This document shows, in pieces, positions 1-9,287 of a stretch of DNA of 64,000 nucleotides. The notes under the pieces were generated by a model that did no database searches, was not told the origin of the DNA, and saw only the letters and a list, made by a program, of their open reading frames with translations. The translations under genes and the position numbers were made by a program. Within the stretch, counting starts at the first letter, position 1, and the number at the start of each line of letters is the position of its first letter. Source of the stretch: Flectobacillus rivi (GTDB lineage: Bacteria > Bacteroidota > Bacteroidia > Cytophagales > Spirosomataceae); NCBI RefSeq assembly GCF_030056655.1, contig NZ_JASHIE010000012.1, positions 165,552 to 229,551 on the forward strand, in the 5' to 3' direction.

Positions 1-2425
1 TCCAAATATATTGTTCTGTTTGAGGATTAGCCACGCCAATAGAATAAGGACTATAACGCACAATTTCATCTACCGAAACTTTAGCAGGAGTAGGTTTTAC
101 TGCTACATAAATCGGCGTAGATAGAGCCGAATTACAGTTGTTATTATCCGTTTGGAAAGCTTTAAATGTTCCAGATAAAGTCACATTAAGATTCTGTACG
201 AGATATTGAGCTGTTTTGCCACCTTGCACTGCTACCCAAGTAGGATAGTTTCCATTCGCCAAAGCCATTTGTAGCACAGTGTTATCACCATCACAAAAAA
301 CAGTATCCTTACTCCAAGAGGTTATAGGTGTTGCAGGAATTTGATTGACCTTAATCGTTAATGGCGATGAACTCAAAGAGAAACAACCTTTAGCATCTAC
401 GGTTTGTACCGTATAATTTCCACTTTGACGAACATTGAGAGTTCTCGTTGTAGTACCCGTATTCCATTTATAACTTACCGCTCCTGTATTCGAAGAGATT
501 AAATCGACGCTAGTATCCGAACAAAAGGTAGTTGGACCATTTGGGACAATATTAGGCGTAGCGGGTAAAGGGTTTACTTTTACAACAACAGCATTGGAAG
601 CAAAGGACGAGCAACCCTCCGAGTTCACCGTTTGAACGGTATATGCTCCTGACTGATTTACAGAAATCGCTGCAGAAGTGGATCCTGTAGACCAACGGTA
701 TGCTAAATTTTGTCCTGAAGATGTTAAGGTAACCTGTGAGTCCGCGCAAAACTCTAAGGCACCATTCGCACTAACTGTGGGTTGAGCAGGAGAAGCTTTC
801 ATGAAAGTTGTTAACGGAGCCGATTGCGTCAAACAGCCAAAATTATCGACAGCTGTAACGGTATAGTTTCCTGCATTATTAAGAGAAATACTTTGTCCTG
901 AAGCTCCAGTACTCCAACGAAATGCAACACCATTTGAAGCAGATACGGTCAACCCATCGTTCTGACATACCCCAACAGTTCCTGAAGGGTTTGTAGTAAC
1001 AGTTTGAGGACTAGTGGTTCTTACTAAAATGGGCGAGAACTGCATCACATTTCCACGGCTGTCAATCGCACGTGCGTAATAGGTACCATTAGAAAGTGTT
1101 ACTTTTTGTTGAGTAGAGAAAATGGCACTTTCGAAATTCACACTGCGAGACCATTGATATTGATTATAGCCAGATGGCATTGTTACATCCAAGGTATTAT
1201 TGCCACAAGCAAAAGACAATTGAGGCTGTACTGTTGGTGCTTGTGGTACTGAATTCTGGAAAAAACTATCATTAAGGGAGTTACTCCAAGCTTGTCCTAA
1301 CTGTAATAACCCATCACCATGGAAATGCAAGCAATCTGAACGACCTGGATTTTGTATATTATCTGTATAAGGTCCTAGGAATGCATTGGTCATACTAGAC
1401 GCTACAGTGCGTTGTGCAGCCAATACAGGCTCCCATGACTCAGATGCATTGGAAGGGTTACAATTATTGGGCGCAACACTGGCTGAGGTTTGTGAAATGA
1501 CCCATGCAATATTTTTTCCAAGTTGCTCCCTTGTTTTTGAGATTACAACTTGAAGTTTTGCTGTATAATCGGATTGAGATGTTCGAAAAGGGTAATTATC
1601 CGCCTCACCTTGGCACCACAATATGGATCTAGCTCCTAATAATGGAACAAAATACTGTAATACTGATTCTAATCCGCTATAGGGTAATCTGTTGGGATAA
1701 TACCCTCCAAGGTATATATTAGAAGCACTACCACCTATGGATGTAACAAACCACGATTCTATTGAAGTACCATTAAAACCTGCATTTAGGAAAAGAATAG
1801 GAACATTGAGCCTAGCAGCCAACAAATCTCCAAGTTTTCCCCAACAATAGGCACCTTTCCCTCTAGGAGCAATATAGGTATCGGCACTCAGTTGCGTAAA
1901 TGGACTCAATGTCGCATAAGAAGGCCCTCCGTTTATTTGGTCATTGGCATTGCCAAACGTATTTACTCTATCGTCTTGAGCCCCTTGTTGACCCATATTA
2001 AATAGGCCTTCAGCATTGGATTGCCCTGCAATAATAAACACCTCACCTACTCCAAATCTATCGACAGAAGTAATATTTCCTACAACATTATTGTTGAGCA
2101 CACCTCTAATTTCCATTCTATACCATCCTTGATTAATGGTCATTGCACTTGAAAATCCTCCATTCGTTGGAAAGTCCTTCAGTGTTTTCCAATCACTCCA
2201 TTCCCCAGGATTACCTTGACCTGCATTGATAGCAATTAATCTAGCTTCAATTCGGTCTACTTGCTGCTCGTATGTCCCCGAAACAGTAATTGTGGCAACA
2301 CCGGCATTATTACGTTGATAAACAGCACGGCTTAGCGGGGAAGTAACAGTAAACTGCCCTAAACTTACACTAACACTTCCCAATAAAATAATAATGACAC
2401 CTAATAATTTTTTCAAAAAAAGCAT
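1..2425 (-). CDS. Secreted SASA-type esterase with Ig-like repeats (C-terminus beyond window)
   Basis: An open frame runs uninterrupted from an ATG at 2425 to the window edge, giving 808 residues without the C-terminus. It starts with a signal peptide (MLFLKKLLGVIIILLG...GQ). An N-terminal all-beta region leads into a SASA (sialate O-acetylesterase, SGNH-like) domain at about residues 110-380. The serine block reads VFIIAGQSNAEG and the C-terminal D..H block reads CLHFHGDGL. After it come Ig-like repeats of about 80 residues, each with a paired-cysteine pattern. It is a close paralogue of the next gene upstream on the same strand (2719-5580). By analogy the missing end probably carries a T9SS sorting domain. 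The likely role is de-acetylation of polysaccharide or glycan at the surface; the substrate is unknown. The start was chosen because the signal peptide follows immediately. Confidence 0.85.
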   Translation of the reverse strand, partial: MLFLKKLLGVIIILLGSVSVSLGQFTVTSPLSRAVYQRNNAGVATITVSGTYEQQVDRIEARLIAINAGQGNPGEWSDWKTLKDFPTNGGFSSAMTINQGWYRMEIRGVLNNNVVGNITSVDRFGVGEVFIIAGQSNAEGLFNMGQQGAQDDRVNTFGNANDQINGGPSYATLSPFTQLSADTYIAPRGKGAYCWGKLGDLLAARLNVPILFLNAGFNGTSIESWFVTSIGGSASNIYLGGYYPNRLPYSGLESVLQYFVPLLGARSILWCQGEADNYPFRTSQSDYTAKLQVVISKTREQLGKNIAWVISQTSASVAPNNCNPSNASESWEPVLAAQRTVASSMTNAFLGPYTDNIQNPGRSDCLHFHGDGLLQLGQAWSNSLNDSFFQNSVPQAPTVQPQLSFACGNNTLDVTMPSGYNQYQWSRSVNFESAIFSTQQKVTLSNGTYYARAIDSRGNVMQFSPILVRTTSPQTVTTNPSGTVGVCQNDGLTVSASNGVAFRWSTGASGQSISLNNAGNYTVTAVDNFGCLTQSAPLTTFMKASPAQPTVSANGALEFCADSQVTLTSSGQNLAYRWSTGSTSAAISVNQSGAYTVQTVNSEGCSSFASNAVVVKVNPLPATPNIVPNGPTTFCSDTSVDLISSNTGAVSYKWNTGTTTRTLNVRQSGNYTVQTVDAKGCFSLSSSPLTIKVNQIPATPITSWSKDTVFCDGDNTVLQMALANGNYPTWVAVQGGKTAQYLVQNLNVTLSGTFKAFQTDNNNCNSALSTPIYVAVKPTPAKVSVDEIVRYSPYSIGVANPQTEQYIW

Positions 2426-2612
2426 AAATCTATATTCAGTTTTTATTCCTTATAAAATCTACTGAGGCTTCTGCAAAACTTGTTTATTTTAAGTTAATGC
2501 ACGGTTAATTATATTATTTCTAAATTCAAAAATCTCACAAAGAAATCGCTTATCCGGCATATTACTATCCTTGTCTTAATCAAACTTAGTAACTGGTAAT
2601 GAACATTTACAA

Positions 2613-2666
2613 ACAAACATCACTTTATAGATGATTTAAGGTTGTCATCTATAAAATGATGTTTGT
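2613..2666. terminator. 22-bp inverted repeat between the two SASA genes
   Basis: Arms 2613-2634 and 2645-2666 are complementary over 22 bp with one mismatch and a 10-nt loop. The hairpin lies 52 nt past the stop of the 2719-5580 gene. On the minus strand it is followed by TTTGT, so it can act as a terminator. The rest of the 2426-2718 gap shows no gene. Confidence 0.7.
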
Positions 2667-2718
2667 TACAGGTAATATATAGTGGATAACTTTATAGGAA
2701 ATAAATACTTGCCACTTC

Positions 2719-5580
2719 CTAACGTGTAATAATAAGCTGCTTAGTTAAACGGTAATTTTGAGAATCTACTCTTAGTAAATAATTACCAGTTGGCAGGTTA
2801 CTTAAATCTAACGTTCGACGGCTATTAAAATCAAATTTTTCGGTTGCATATACTTCTATGCCAGCCATTGTATATACTTTTATAACGACACCTTCTAGAT
2901 TATATTTACTATCTACACTAAACACTCCACTTGTTGGATTTGGATAAATAGAAACCCCTTTATCATCAGGAAACTTAAATTCAGTTGTCTCTAATATCGA
3001 ACTAGATTTAGTATCAAAATAAGTTACCAATGATGTTTCTGAGGATAAACATACCAATGGAGACGTTGATGCTAAGATTGGATATCTTCTTTTTGACTGT
3101 AATGTATAAACTCCTTCAGTTATAGCACGAATCAAAGTATCCTTTGTAGCAAGCGCTTGCCCACTTAGACTCCACGTGTATTCATCAACAGGTTGTGTTG
3201 AGCGTGCGGCCAATAAATATGGTCCAACTCTGTAAATAACTGGAGACACAGGCTTTGCTTTGCGAACTGCCCAAATAGCATTAGAAGGTTTAGAGTAACA
3301 GCCTTTCGCATCCACTACGTATCCTTTAACCAATGCTGTTGTAGATATATCAATGGATGAAGCATTCTCTCCACTCAAAGCTGCATTTCTCTCCCAATTA
3401 AACCCAACATAATTGGCGTTAGCAGGAGTCAATGTAATACGTGTTTTAGAGCCTTCACAAAACACAGTATCTGAAGTAGCCCTAATGGTTGGGCTAGTAG
3501 GCAAAGGATTCACTAATGTAGGTACACCAATCGATGATGCCGAATAACACCCGTTTGCTCCAAGTGTACGCACACTGAATGTTCCTGCTGTTTTAATATC
3601 TACATCTTGTGTTGTTAGTCCATTACTCCAAAGGTATCCTGCGGCACCTACACTTGACGAACTCAATTTAGCACTTTGTCCATCACAAAATTCTGTTGAG
3701 CTCTTTAATGCTATCGTTGGTTGTACAGGTCTTGGTTTAGAAACTAGTGTTACACCATTTGATAGTGGTGACAAACAAGCATTTTGATCAATAATACGAA
3801 CAGAATAGGTGCCATTGATTCCAATGTTCAATGTTTTAGTTCTTGCAATAATAGTATTAGAATTACTTGCAACCCATTCATATAACGCACCATCAGACGA
3901 AGTAAGTCCAACCGTTGTACCTTCACAATAATTCAAATCAGCATTGGCCGAAACAGTCGGTGCTGCAGGAGAAGTATTGGCCTTTACTGTAAATGATGGG
4001 ATTTGAATAATGTTACCATTAGGCTTGGTAATTTTGGCAAAATAAGTACCCGAACCAACTGTTACATCTTTGGTATTACCCATAATTTCATAATTACTAT
4101 TTACCCATTGATAAGCAGAATATCCAGCAGGTAAGCTCAAACCAAGCTTTTGATTTGAAATACAGGAAAGGTTCACTTCAGGAATCGTATCTGCCATAAT
4201 TGGTTCGTTCAGGTCAAAGAAGTTTCTTTGATCCGAATTACTTACAGGGCTAGTCAAAGCTGCTACCCATGCCTTTGCAGCTTGATCTAATCCTGAACCA
4301 GTGAAGTGTACGCACTGGCCTCTATCGCCAATTTTATCAACTTGAATATTATCTGTGAAAGGTCCAGGAAAAATCGGTTGTAAATTTTTACTCGTAACTG
4401 CTGAATTTTGGGCATTTACAATCATCGGAGATGGCTTTGGTGCACTAGCGCCTACGGAACTAGTATTACAATTTAGTTGTCCTGAGTATGAAGTTCTGGC
4501 AACAACCCAAGCCAATTTATTATTTCCTAAATCTTGACGTGTTTTTTTTATCAAATCAGTTAGATTGGCTAAGTAAACACTATCTCGCATTGGTAAGCGT
4601 TTTTCTAACTCACTATCAGAAAGTCTTTGATTAGGTGGCAATGCAGCGTTTGTAGCAATGGCATCAAGATTCAATAGATTAGCAGTTTCACCTTCCATCC
4701 ATAAAATTGCGCGCATTCCCAAATTTATTCCGTAATATCCTAAAACAGCCTTCAAATTTGCATAAGGATAGCCTGGAATATAACGATTTTTATTATTTGG
4801 ATCGGTCGAGAATTGAAAATCACTTTCTGCGCCTATTGTTGGAAATACTGCGCTATCTCTCCACACACGAACTGATGCACCAGCCCAACCTGTATTAAAA
4901 AACAAGATAGGAACATTTAATAAATCGGCTAAAGCATCTCCTACTTTTCCCCAATAATAAGGTCCTATACCTAAAGGTCCAATTGTAACGTCTTTTTTCA
5001 ATTGGGAAAACTCTACAATTGAAAAAGCATCAGTACTTGTTGTTATAAAACTCTTATTATTAGGATCATAAGTAGCTTGATATGAAATACTTGTCCGATA
5101 ACTTGGATCATTCATAAAATTGGCACAATTGACTCTATCATCAGAAGCTGCTGTTTCATTTGTTGATCGTAGACCACTACCGCCAGCATTAGACTGACCT
5201 GCGATTACAAAGACCTCTCCAACGCCTACTCGTTCGATACGACTTACATTACCAACTACCGAGCCACGAAGTAAACCTCGTACTTCCATCGAATACCATC
5301 CTCCTGTTAAAGTTACGGTCCCTTTAAAAAGTCCACCTCTTGGGTTTGTTTTAAAAACAGTCCAATCAAGAGCTGTTCCTTGTCCAGTTTTTACAGGAAT
5401 AAATCTTACTTGAAGTTCATCTACGGGTTGTGAATAACTTCCTACAATAGTAACAATAGCCTTATTGGCTAAATCTCTTTGAATTACTTGACGTTGTACA
5501 GGAGAGGTGATGGTAATCTGGCTTACTACAGCATGGCTTATAAACCAGAAGCATAGTAGTAATGGTAATTTTTTAAGCAT
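2719..5580 (-). CDS. Secreted SASA-type esterase with Ig-like repeats and T9SS sorting domain
   Basis: This 953-residue protein has a signal peptide (MLKKLPLLLCFWFISHAVVSQ), then a SASA/SGNH-type esterase domain. The nucleophile block is VFVIAGQSNAGG and the catalytic D..H block is GQCVHFTGSGLD (about residue 430). At least four Ig-like repeats follow, each with the FC.G....L.S pattern. The protein ends in a T9SS type A sorting domain of about 80 residues (SIYPNPTSGVF ... GNYLLRV ... KQLIITR). The ATG at 5580 is preferred to a GTG two codons upstream. It is the tandem paralogue of the gene at 1-2425. SASA domains remove O-acetyl groups from sialic acids or plant polysaccharides; the substrate here is not known. 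The Ig stalk and sorting domain imply a cell-surface location. Confidence 0.85.
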   Translation of the reverse strand: MLKKLPLLLCFWFISHAVVSQITITSPVQRQVIQRDLANKAIVTIVGSYSQPVDELQVRFIPVKTGQGTALDWTVFKTNPRGGLFKGTVTLTGGWYSMEVRGLLRGSVVGNVSRIERVGVGEVFVIAGQSNAGGSGLRSTNETAASDDRVNCANFMNDPSYRTSISYQATYDPNNKSFITTSTDAFSIVEFSQLKKDVTIGPLGIGPYYWGKVGDALADLLNVPILFFNTGWAGASVRVWRDSAVFPTIGAESDFQFSTDPNNKNRYIPGYPYANLKAVLGYYGINLGMRAILWMEGETANLLNLDAIATNAALPPNQRLSDSELEKRLPMRDSVYLANLTDLIKKTRQDLGNNKLAWVVARTSYSGQLNCNTSSVGASAPKPSPMIVNAQNSAVTSKNLQPIFPGPFTDNIQVDKIGDRGQCVHFTGSGLDQAAKAWVAALTSPVSNSDQRNFFDLNEPIMADTIPEVNLSCISNQKLGLSLPAGYSAYQWVNSNYEIMGNTKDVTVGSGTYFAKITKPNGNIIQIPSFTVKANTSPAAPTVSANADLNYCEGTTVGLTSSDGALYEWVASNSNTIIARTKTLNIGINGTYSVRIIDQNACLSPLSNGVTLVSKPRPVQPTIALKSSTEFCDGQSAKLSSSSVGAAGYLWSNGLTTQDVDIKTAGTFSVRTLGANGCYSASSIGVPTLVNPLPTSPTIRATSDTVFCEGSKTRITLTPANANYVGFNWERNAALSGENASSIDISTTALVKGYVVDAKGCYSKPSNAIWAVRKAKPVSPVIYRVGPYLLAARSTQPVDEYTWSLSGQALATKDTLIRAITEGVYTLQSKRRYPILASTSPLVCLSSETSLVTYFDTKSSSILETTEFKFPDDKGVSIYPNPTSGVFSVDSKYNLEGVVIKVYTMAGIEVYATEKFDFNSRRTLDLSNLPTGNYLLRVDSQNYRLTKQLIITR

Positions 5581-5788
5581 ATCCACTTTAGATTAAATAA
5601 TGGAGGGTTTGAGTCGAACGTTTATTAGAATTTCTATAAAGACATCAAGAAAACCGATATTTGTTATATCCATTTTACTTAGACGGCATTTTAGTCGATT
5701 TGGTTGCTCTAAGAATTCATAAAACTTATCTTTCTTTTGTGATTCAAGAGACAATATTCAAAAAACCAGTGTTTTAGAATAATCCAAC

Positions 5789-5834
5789 AAAAATAAGAAA
5801 AGCATCCCAGTATTGGGATGCTTTTCTTATTTTT
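5789..5834. terminator. Bidirectional terminator after rplI
   Basis: A perfect 21-bp inverted repeat (5789-5809 and 5814-5834, loop GTAT) is bounded by A and T tracts. It sits 33 nt past the rplI stop and would end the rpsF-rpsR-rplI transcript. The symmetric A/T ends let it work in both directions. Confidence 0.9.
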
Positions 5835-5866
5835 CTACAAAATTCGAGTAGATGGCATCGTAATGA

Positions 5867-6310
5867 TTAGTCAGCTACTACTGTGAATTTCACTTTATGT
5901 TTCACATCTTTGTGAAGGTCAAGTGTTGCAGCGTATTCGCCTACAAACTTAACTTCAGAATCCAAAGAGATTTTCTTACGATCTACTTCAAAACCTTTTT
6001 CCTTCAATGCTTCAGAAATTTGAAGAGTCGTAACACGACCAAAGATTTTACCACTTTCACCAACTTTAGCAGCGATTTCAAGTGCTAACTCTCCGATTGA
6101 GTCAGACAATGTCTGAGCATCTAACTTGATTTTCTCAAGTTTGTGAGCGATTTGTTTAATGTTCTCAGCAAGTACTTTCTTGTTTGATGGCGTTGCCATT
6201 ACTGCGAAACCTTGCGGAATGAGATAGTTACGACCATAACCAGGCTTTACCGTAACAACGTCGTTTTTATAGCCAAGACCTGCGATGTCAGTCTTTAAGA
6301 TGATTTCCAT
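5867..6310 (-). CDS. rplI: 50S ribosomal protein L9
   Basis: L9 is a large-subunit protein that binds 23S rRNA near the L1 stalk. The 147-residue length is normal. The N-terminal RNA-binding domain is recognisable (MEIILKTDIAGLGYKNDVV ... KPGYGRNYLIPQGFA). A long connecting helix and a C-terminal domain with the GKIFGRVT motif follow. It is the last gene of the rpsF-rpsR-rplI cluster, 87 nt after rpsR, and is followed by a strong terminator at 5789-5834. Confidence 0.97.
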   Translation of the reverse strand: MEIILKTDIAGLGYKNDVVTVKPGYGRNYLIPQGFAVMATPSNKKVLAENIKQIAHKLEKIKLDAQTLSDSIGELALEIAAKVGESGKIFGRVTTLQISEALKEKGFEVDRKKISLDSEVKFVGEYAATLDLHKDVKHKVKFTVVAD

Positions 6311-6397
6311 TTTTGTAAAAGATTTTTAGTCAATGATTGCAAAGACAATCCTAAACTTCTAACTCTAATTTTTTGCGTATCGACAACGCGACAATTA

Positions 6398-6649
6398 CTA
6401 TTTCAAACCGTCTGCTACGAATGGCATTAAAGCCAAGTGACGAGCACGTTTAACAGCTTGAGCTACTTTTCTTTGGTATTTCAAAGAAGTACCTGTGATA
6501 CGACGAGGAAGAATTTTTCCTTGTTCGTTAACCAACTTCAATAAGAAGTCTGGGTTTTTGTAGTCGATATACTTGATGCCTGATTTTTTGAAACGGCAAT
6601 ATTTTTTGCGTACTACGCTTTTGTCAACTGGTTCGTTTACTAAAGTCAT
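6398..6649 (-). CDS. rpsR: 30S ribosomal protein S18
   Basis: S18 is a small-subunit protein that partners S6 on the platform of the 30S subunit. The 83 residues include the typical core (KKYCRFKKSGIKYIDYKN ... ILPRRITGTSLKYQRKVA ... KRARHLALMPF). It lies between rpsF and rplI on the same strand with gaps of 65 and 87 nt, which is the usual bacterial order. Confidence 0.97.
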   Translation of the reverse strand: MTLVNEPVDKSVVRKKYCRFKKSGIKYIDYKNPDFLLKLVNEQGKILPRRITGTSLKYQRKVAQAVKRARHLALMPFVADGLK

Positions 6650-6714
6650 GATTTCTTAAGTTTAAGTTGTGAATCGTGTTTTTTAGAAATGCTAAAACAT
6701 TTCAATTCAACAGC

Positions 6715-7077
6715 TTATTCAGCTTTCGCTTCTTGTTTTTTACCTACTAAACCTTTTCTCTTGCGGTCGTTGTATTCAATCGCATGTTTGTCAAGTACTG
6801 TTGTCAAGTAACGAATTACTTTTTCATCACGCTTGTATTCAAGTTCCAATTTAGCAACGATTGTTGGTGCTGCAGTGAACTCAAAAATTTGGTAAAATCC
6901 AGTGTTTTTGTTCTGAATAGGGTACGCCAGCTTACGAATTCCCCATGCTTCTTCGTTAACGATTTCAGCACCGTTATCGGTCAAAACTTTTTTGAATTTT
7001 TCAACGGCGTCCTTTGTCTGCTGTTCTGACAAAACGGGAGTTAAGATGAACACCGTTTCATAATTACGTAATTCCAT
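6715..7077 (-). CDS. rpsF: 30S ribosomal protein S6
   Basis: S6 binds S18 on the 30S platform. The ATG at 7077 gives the family start MELRNYETVFILTP and about 120 residues. The open frame extends 21 codons further upstream, but that stretch has no S6 similarity and overlaps the promoter at 7118-7147, so the longer start is rejected. This is the first gene of the rpsF-rpsR-rplI operon. The C-terminus (GLVGKKQEAKAE) is a charged tail typical of Bacteroidota S6. Confidence 0.95.
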   Translation of the reverse strand: MELRNYETVFILTPVLSEQQTKDAVEKFKKVLTDNGAEIVNEEAWGIRKLAYPIQNKNTGFYQIFEFTAAPTIVAKLELEYKRDEKVIRYLTTVLDKHAIEYNDRKRKGLVGKKQEAKAE

Positions 7078-7117
7078 AAAAATGATATATTTTATAAACT
7101 GTTTTTTAAAAGGATTG

Positions 7118-7147
7118 CAAAGGTAATTATTTTCAGACAATTGTCAA
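7118..7147 (-). promoter_or_regulatory. Promoter of rpsF-rpsR-rplI
   Basis: On the minus strand a TTG (7147-7145) is separated by 19 nt from TACCTTTG (7125-7118). This matches the Bacteroidota sigma-factor consensus TTG-N(17-23)-TAnnTTTG. Transcription would start about 35 nt upstream of the rpsF ATG. Confidence 0.75.
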
Positions 7148-7192
7148 AATTTTCTTACGAAAGTTTTGACAATCAAGCTAATATACCTTAAA

Positions 7193-7260
7193 ATAATAAG
7201 CGGTAGAAAATAAGTATCGGGCAATTTAGCACCTACAACCTATCTTCTACCGCTTATTAT
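7193..7260. terminator. Long hairpin after the coiled-coil gene
   Basis: A perfect 16-bp inverted repeat (7193-7208 and 7245-7260) with a 36-nt loop lies 23 nt past the stop of the 7283-8251 gene, before the rpsF promoter. It probably insulates the two units. Confidence 0.65.
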
Positions 7261-7282
7261 ATTGGAATGATGAACCCTTTTT

Positions 7283-8251
7283 CTACTTCACTTCAAAAAT
7301 TCCCTCTCCAATTTTGAAACCTTCTGCATACAACTCTATGGTGTGTTTGCCCTCTTTATAAGCCTGTCCACGACTGTAGATAAATTCTACTGATTGATGC
7401 GAGTCATCATATACAATACGTTGTTTAGCAGTGTAAGTCAAATCACGACCTCGATACCCAAAATTACCTGACCCTGTAGCCATATCAGCAACAGTACTTC
7501 CCGAAGGATCGATGATTCTTAAGTAAATCACTTTTGCTTCTTTGTTGGTCAACGGATTTTCTTGTAAATAGAAAGTTATTCTAATTTTATCTACCTTTTT
7601 CGATTTATACACCCCTCCATCGCTCTCTTTGCCTTTATTAGAAATAGCATAGACGTTGATATTTTCGGCACGAAGCGCTGCGGCTTGTGTAACCTTATCA
7701 GATAACTCTTTGTTTTTTGCTTCCATTTCACGCTGACGAGCAGTGAAGTTATTAGCTGAATCAAATAAGGCTTTTTGCGCTGACGAAATACCTTCACGCA
7801 ACAACTCCGCCTCACGGCTTAATGAATCATTTTGAGCTACTAAAATGCCATTTTCTTTACGTAAACGAGTTATTTCATGTTCTTTTTGGCCTAATAATGC
7901 TTCGTACTTTTTAATCTTTGCTTCATATTGCTTCATTGAAAAACCTTTATCCAACTTTTCAAGTGCAAGTTTGTCTTCACTTAGTTGTTTTTTAGCTCGT
8001 TCTAACTCTCGTACATCTCCTCCCAAACGCTGTATTTCGGCAATTTTCATATTGAGCTGATTGGCAATTGAGTCTAACTTTGTGTTGGCCGTCAATAACT
8101 CCTCAGCGTGCTCTAGTTTCAAATCTTCAATATCTTTATTGTGTTGCCTCTCACGCAAATACAAATACCCCAAAGCAACAGTCAGCATGGCGAGTACAGC
8201 AACGGCTACTTTTAGTTTTTGTTCACTTTGTCGATTTGGATTATACTCCAT
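7283..8251 (-). CDS. Membrane-anchored coiled-coil protein of unknown function
   Basis: The protein has about 322 residues. A short basic N-terminus precedes a single transmembrane helix (KVAVAVLAMLTVALGYLYL, about residues 13-31). A long charged coiled coil covers about residues 35-200 (rich in E, K, L, Q heptads). The C-terminal 120 residues look like a beta domain (KIRITFYLQENPLTNKEAK ... HTIELYAEGFKIGEGIFEV). The ATG at 8251 is preferred to the open frame that runs 14 codons upstream, because those residues precede a natural cytoplasmic start. I do not recognise a named family. The topology suggests an inner-membrane protein with a periplasmic coiled coil. It is divergent from yggS. Confidence 0.8.
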   Translation of the reverse strand: MEYNPNRQSEQKLKVAVAVLAMLTVALGYLYLRERQHNKDIEDLKLEHAEELLTANTKLDSIANQLNMKIAEIQRLGGDVRELERAKKQLSEDKLALEKLDKGFSMKQYEAKIKKYEALLGQKEHEITRLRKENGILVAQNDSLSREAELLREGISSAQKALFDSANNFTARQREMEAKNKELSDKVTQAAALRAENINVYAISNKGKESDGGVYKSKKVDKIRITFYLQENPLTNKEAKVIYLRIIDPSGSTVADMATGSGNFGYRGRDLTYTAKQRIVYDDSHQSVEFIYSRGQAYKEGKHTIELYAEGFKIGEGIFEVK

Positions 8252-8348
8252 TGTTATTTGATATTTATGAGTTTGATAATCTTTAATGAGCAATTACAAA
8301 AGCTCTTAAAAGTATAAAAAAAACGTTATATGAGCATATTTAATTTTA

Positions 8349-8356
8349 CAAAGCTA
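8349..8356 (-). promoter_or_regulatory. -7 element upstream of the coiled-coil gene
   Basis: TAGCTTTG on the minus strand fits the Bacteroidota TAnnTTTG element. No TTG is seen at the expected -33 spacing, so support is partial. Confidence 0.4.
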
Positions 8357-8431
8357 AGATATTACCGCAAAAACTAAAAGAACTTGTAGGGTATTACGAC
8401 AAAGTAGTCAAATTTTACGCTTTCTGTGCTT

Positions 8432-8439
8432 TATCTTTG
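8432..8439 (+). promoter_or_regulatory. -7 element upstream of yggS
   Basis: TATCTTTG on the plus strand lies 29 nt before the yggS ATG. No clear TTG is present 17-20 nt upstream. Confidence 0.45.
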
Positions 8440-8468
8440 TATCATATTGCAAAACAATCCTACTCAAG

Positions 8469-9134
8469 ATGACTATTGCTCAAAATATAGCTGATATTAA
8501 TACGCAACTTCAAGGCACCCAAGCACACTTGATTGCTGTGACCAAAACCAAACCCATAAGCGATTTAGAACAAGCTTATCAAGCTGGTTGTAAGGTATTT
8601 GGAGAAAATAAAGTTCAAGAAATGGTATCTAAATGGGAAGTGTTACCCAAGGATATTCAATGGCATCTTATTGGGCACTTGCAATCCAATAAGGTAAAAT
8701 ATATAGCTCCGTTCGTTAGTTTGATTCATTCGGTAGATTCTTTTAAGTTGTTACAAGAAATCAACAAGCAAGCTGTTAAAAATGAACGGGTTATCGATTG
8801 CTTGCTTCAAATCTATATTGCCCAAGAAGATACCAAATTTGGACTTTCCGAAGAAGAGGCTATTGAACTACTAGAATCTCCAGAATTAAAGGAACTCCAG
8901 CATATCCGCTTAGTTGGATTGATGGGAATGGCAAGTAATACTGATAATCAAGAACAAATTAGGGTAGAATTTAAAAGCTTAAAACAGCTTTTTGACCGTA
9001 TTGCAAAGACTTATCAATTGCCTAACACGGCTTGGAAAGAGATTTCGATGGGAATGTCAGGAGATTTTTTGATTGCCGCCGAAGAAGGGTCAACTCTTGT
9101 GAGAGTGGGCTCTGCTATCTTTGGACATAGATAA
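8469..9134 (+). CDS. yggS: YggS-type pyridoxal phosphate homeostasis protein
   Basis: A 221-residue PLP-binding single-domain protein of the YggS/PROSC family, which binds PLP without known catalysis and buffers vitamin B6 and amino-acid pools. Seen: the Lys that would hold PLP in the early strand (LIAVTKTKPISDLEQAYQAG), the GENKVQEM motif, WHLIGHLQSNKVK, and the terminal phosphate-binding segment (ISMGMSGDFLIAAEEGSTLVRVGSAIFG). Length and motifs are all normal. It is transcribed alone and converges on the cyclophilin gene. Confidence 0.95.
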   Translation: MTIAQNIADINTQLQGTQAHLIAVTKTKPISDLEQAYQAGCKVFGENKVQEMVSKWEVLPKDIQWHLIGHLQSNKVKYIAPFVSLIHSVDSFKLLQEINKQAVKNERVIDCLLQIYIAQEDTKFGLSEEEAIELLESPELKELQHIRLVGLMGMASNTDNQEQIRVEFKSLKQLFDRIAKTYQLPNTAWKEISMGMSGDFLIAAEEGSTLVRVGSAIFGHR

Positions 9135-9136
9135 AA

Positions 9137-9284
9137 TTGAGTGATTGTGCGATTTAGTGACTGAGTGATTATTTTTAATTTACATACCCGTGGAGACACA
9201 AAGTATTACGTTTTTACAGGCAAAATTCATATAAAAATAATCACTCATTTACTCAATCACCACTCACTAAATTCGAAATGACTC
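9137..9284. repeat. Family A intergenic repeat at a convergent junction
   Basis: Words of the type GAGTGATTGTGCGATTTAGTGA fill the left half and their complements (TCACTCATTTACTCAATCAC) fill the right half. A perfect 15-bp inverted repeat (9163-9177 and 9232-9246) sits in the middle. The element lies between the converging yggS and cyclophilin genes. Related copies are near 25.9-26.26 kb and 46.4 kb. It is a likely bidirectional terminator. Confidence 0.7.
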
Positions 9285-9287
9285 TTA

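Noticed and set aside
7078..7140. 21-codon N-terminal extension of rpsF
   Set aside because: It overlaps the promoter and precedes the family start MELRNYE.
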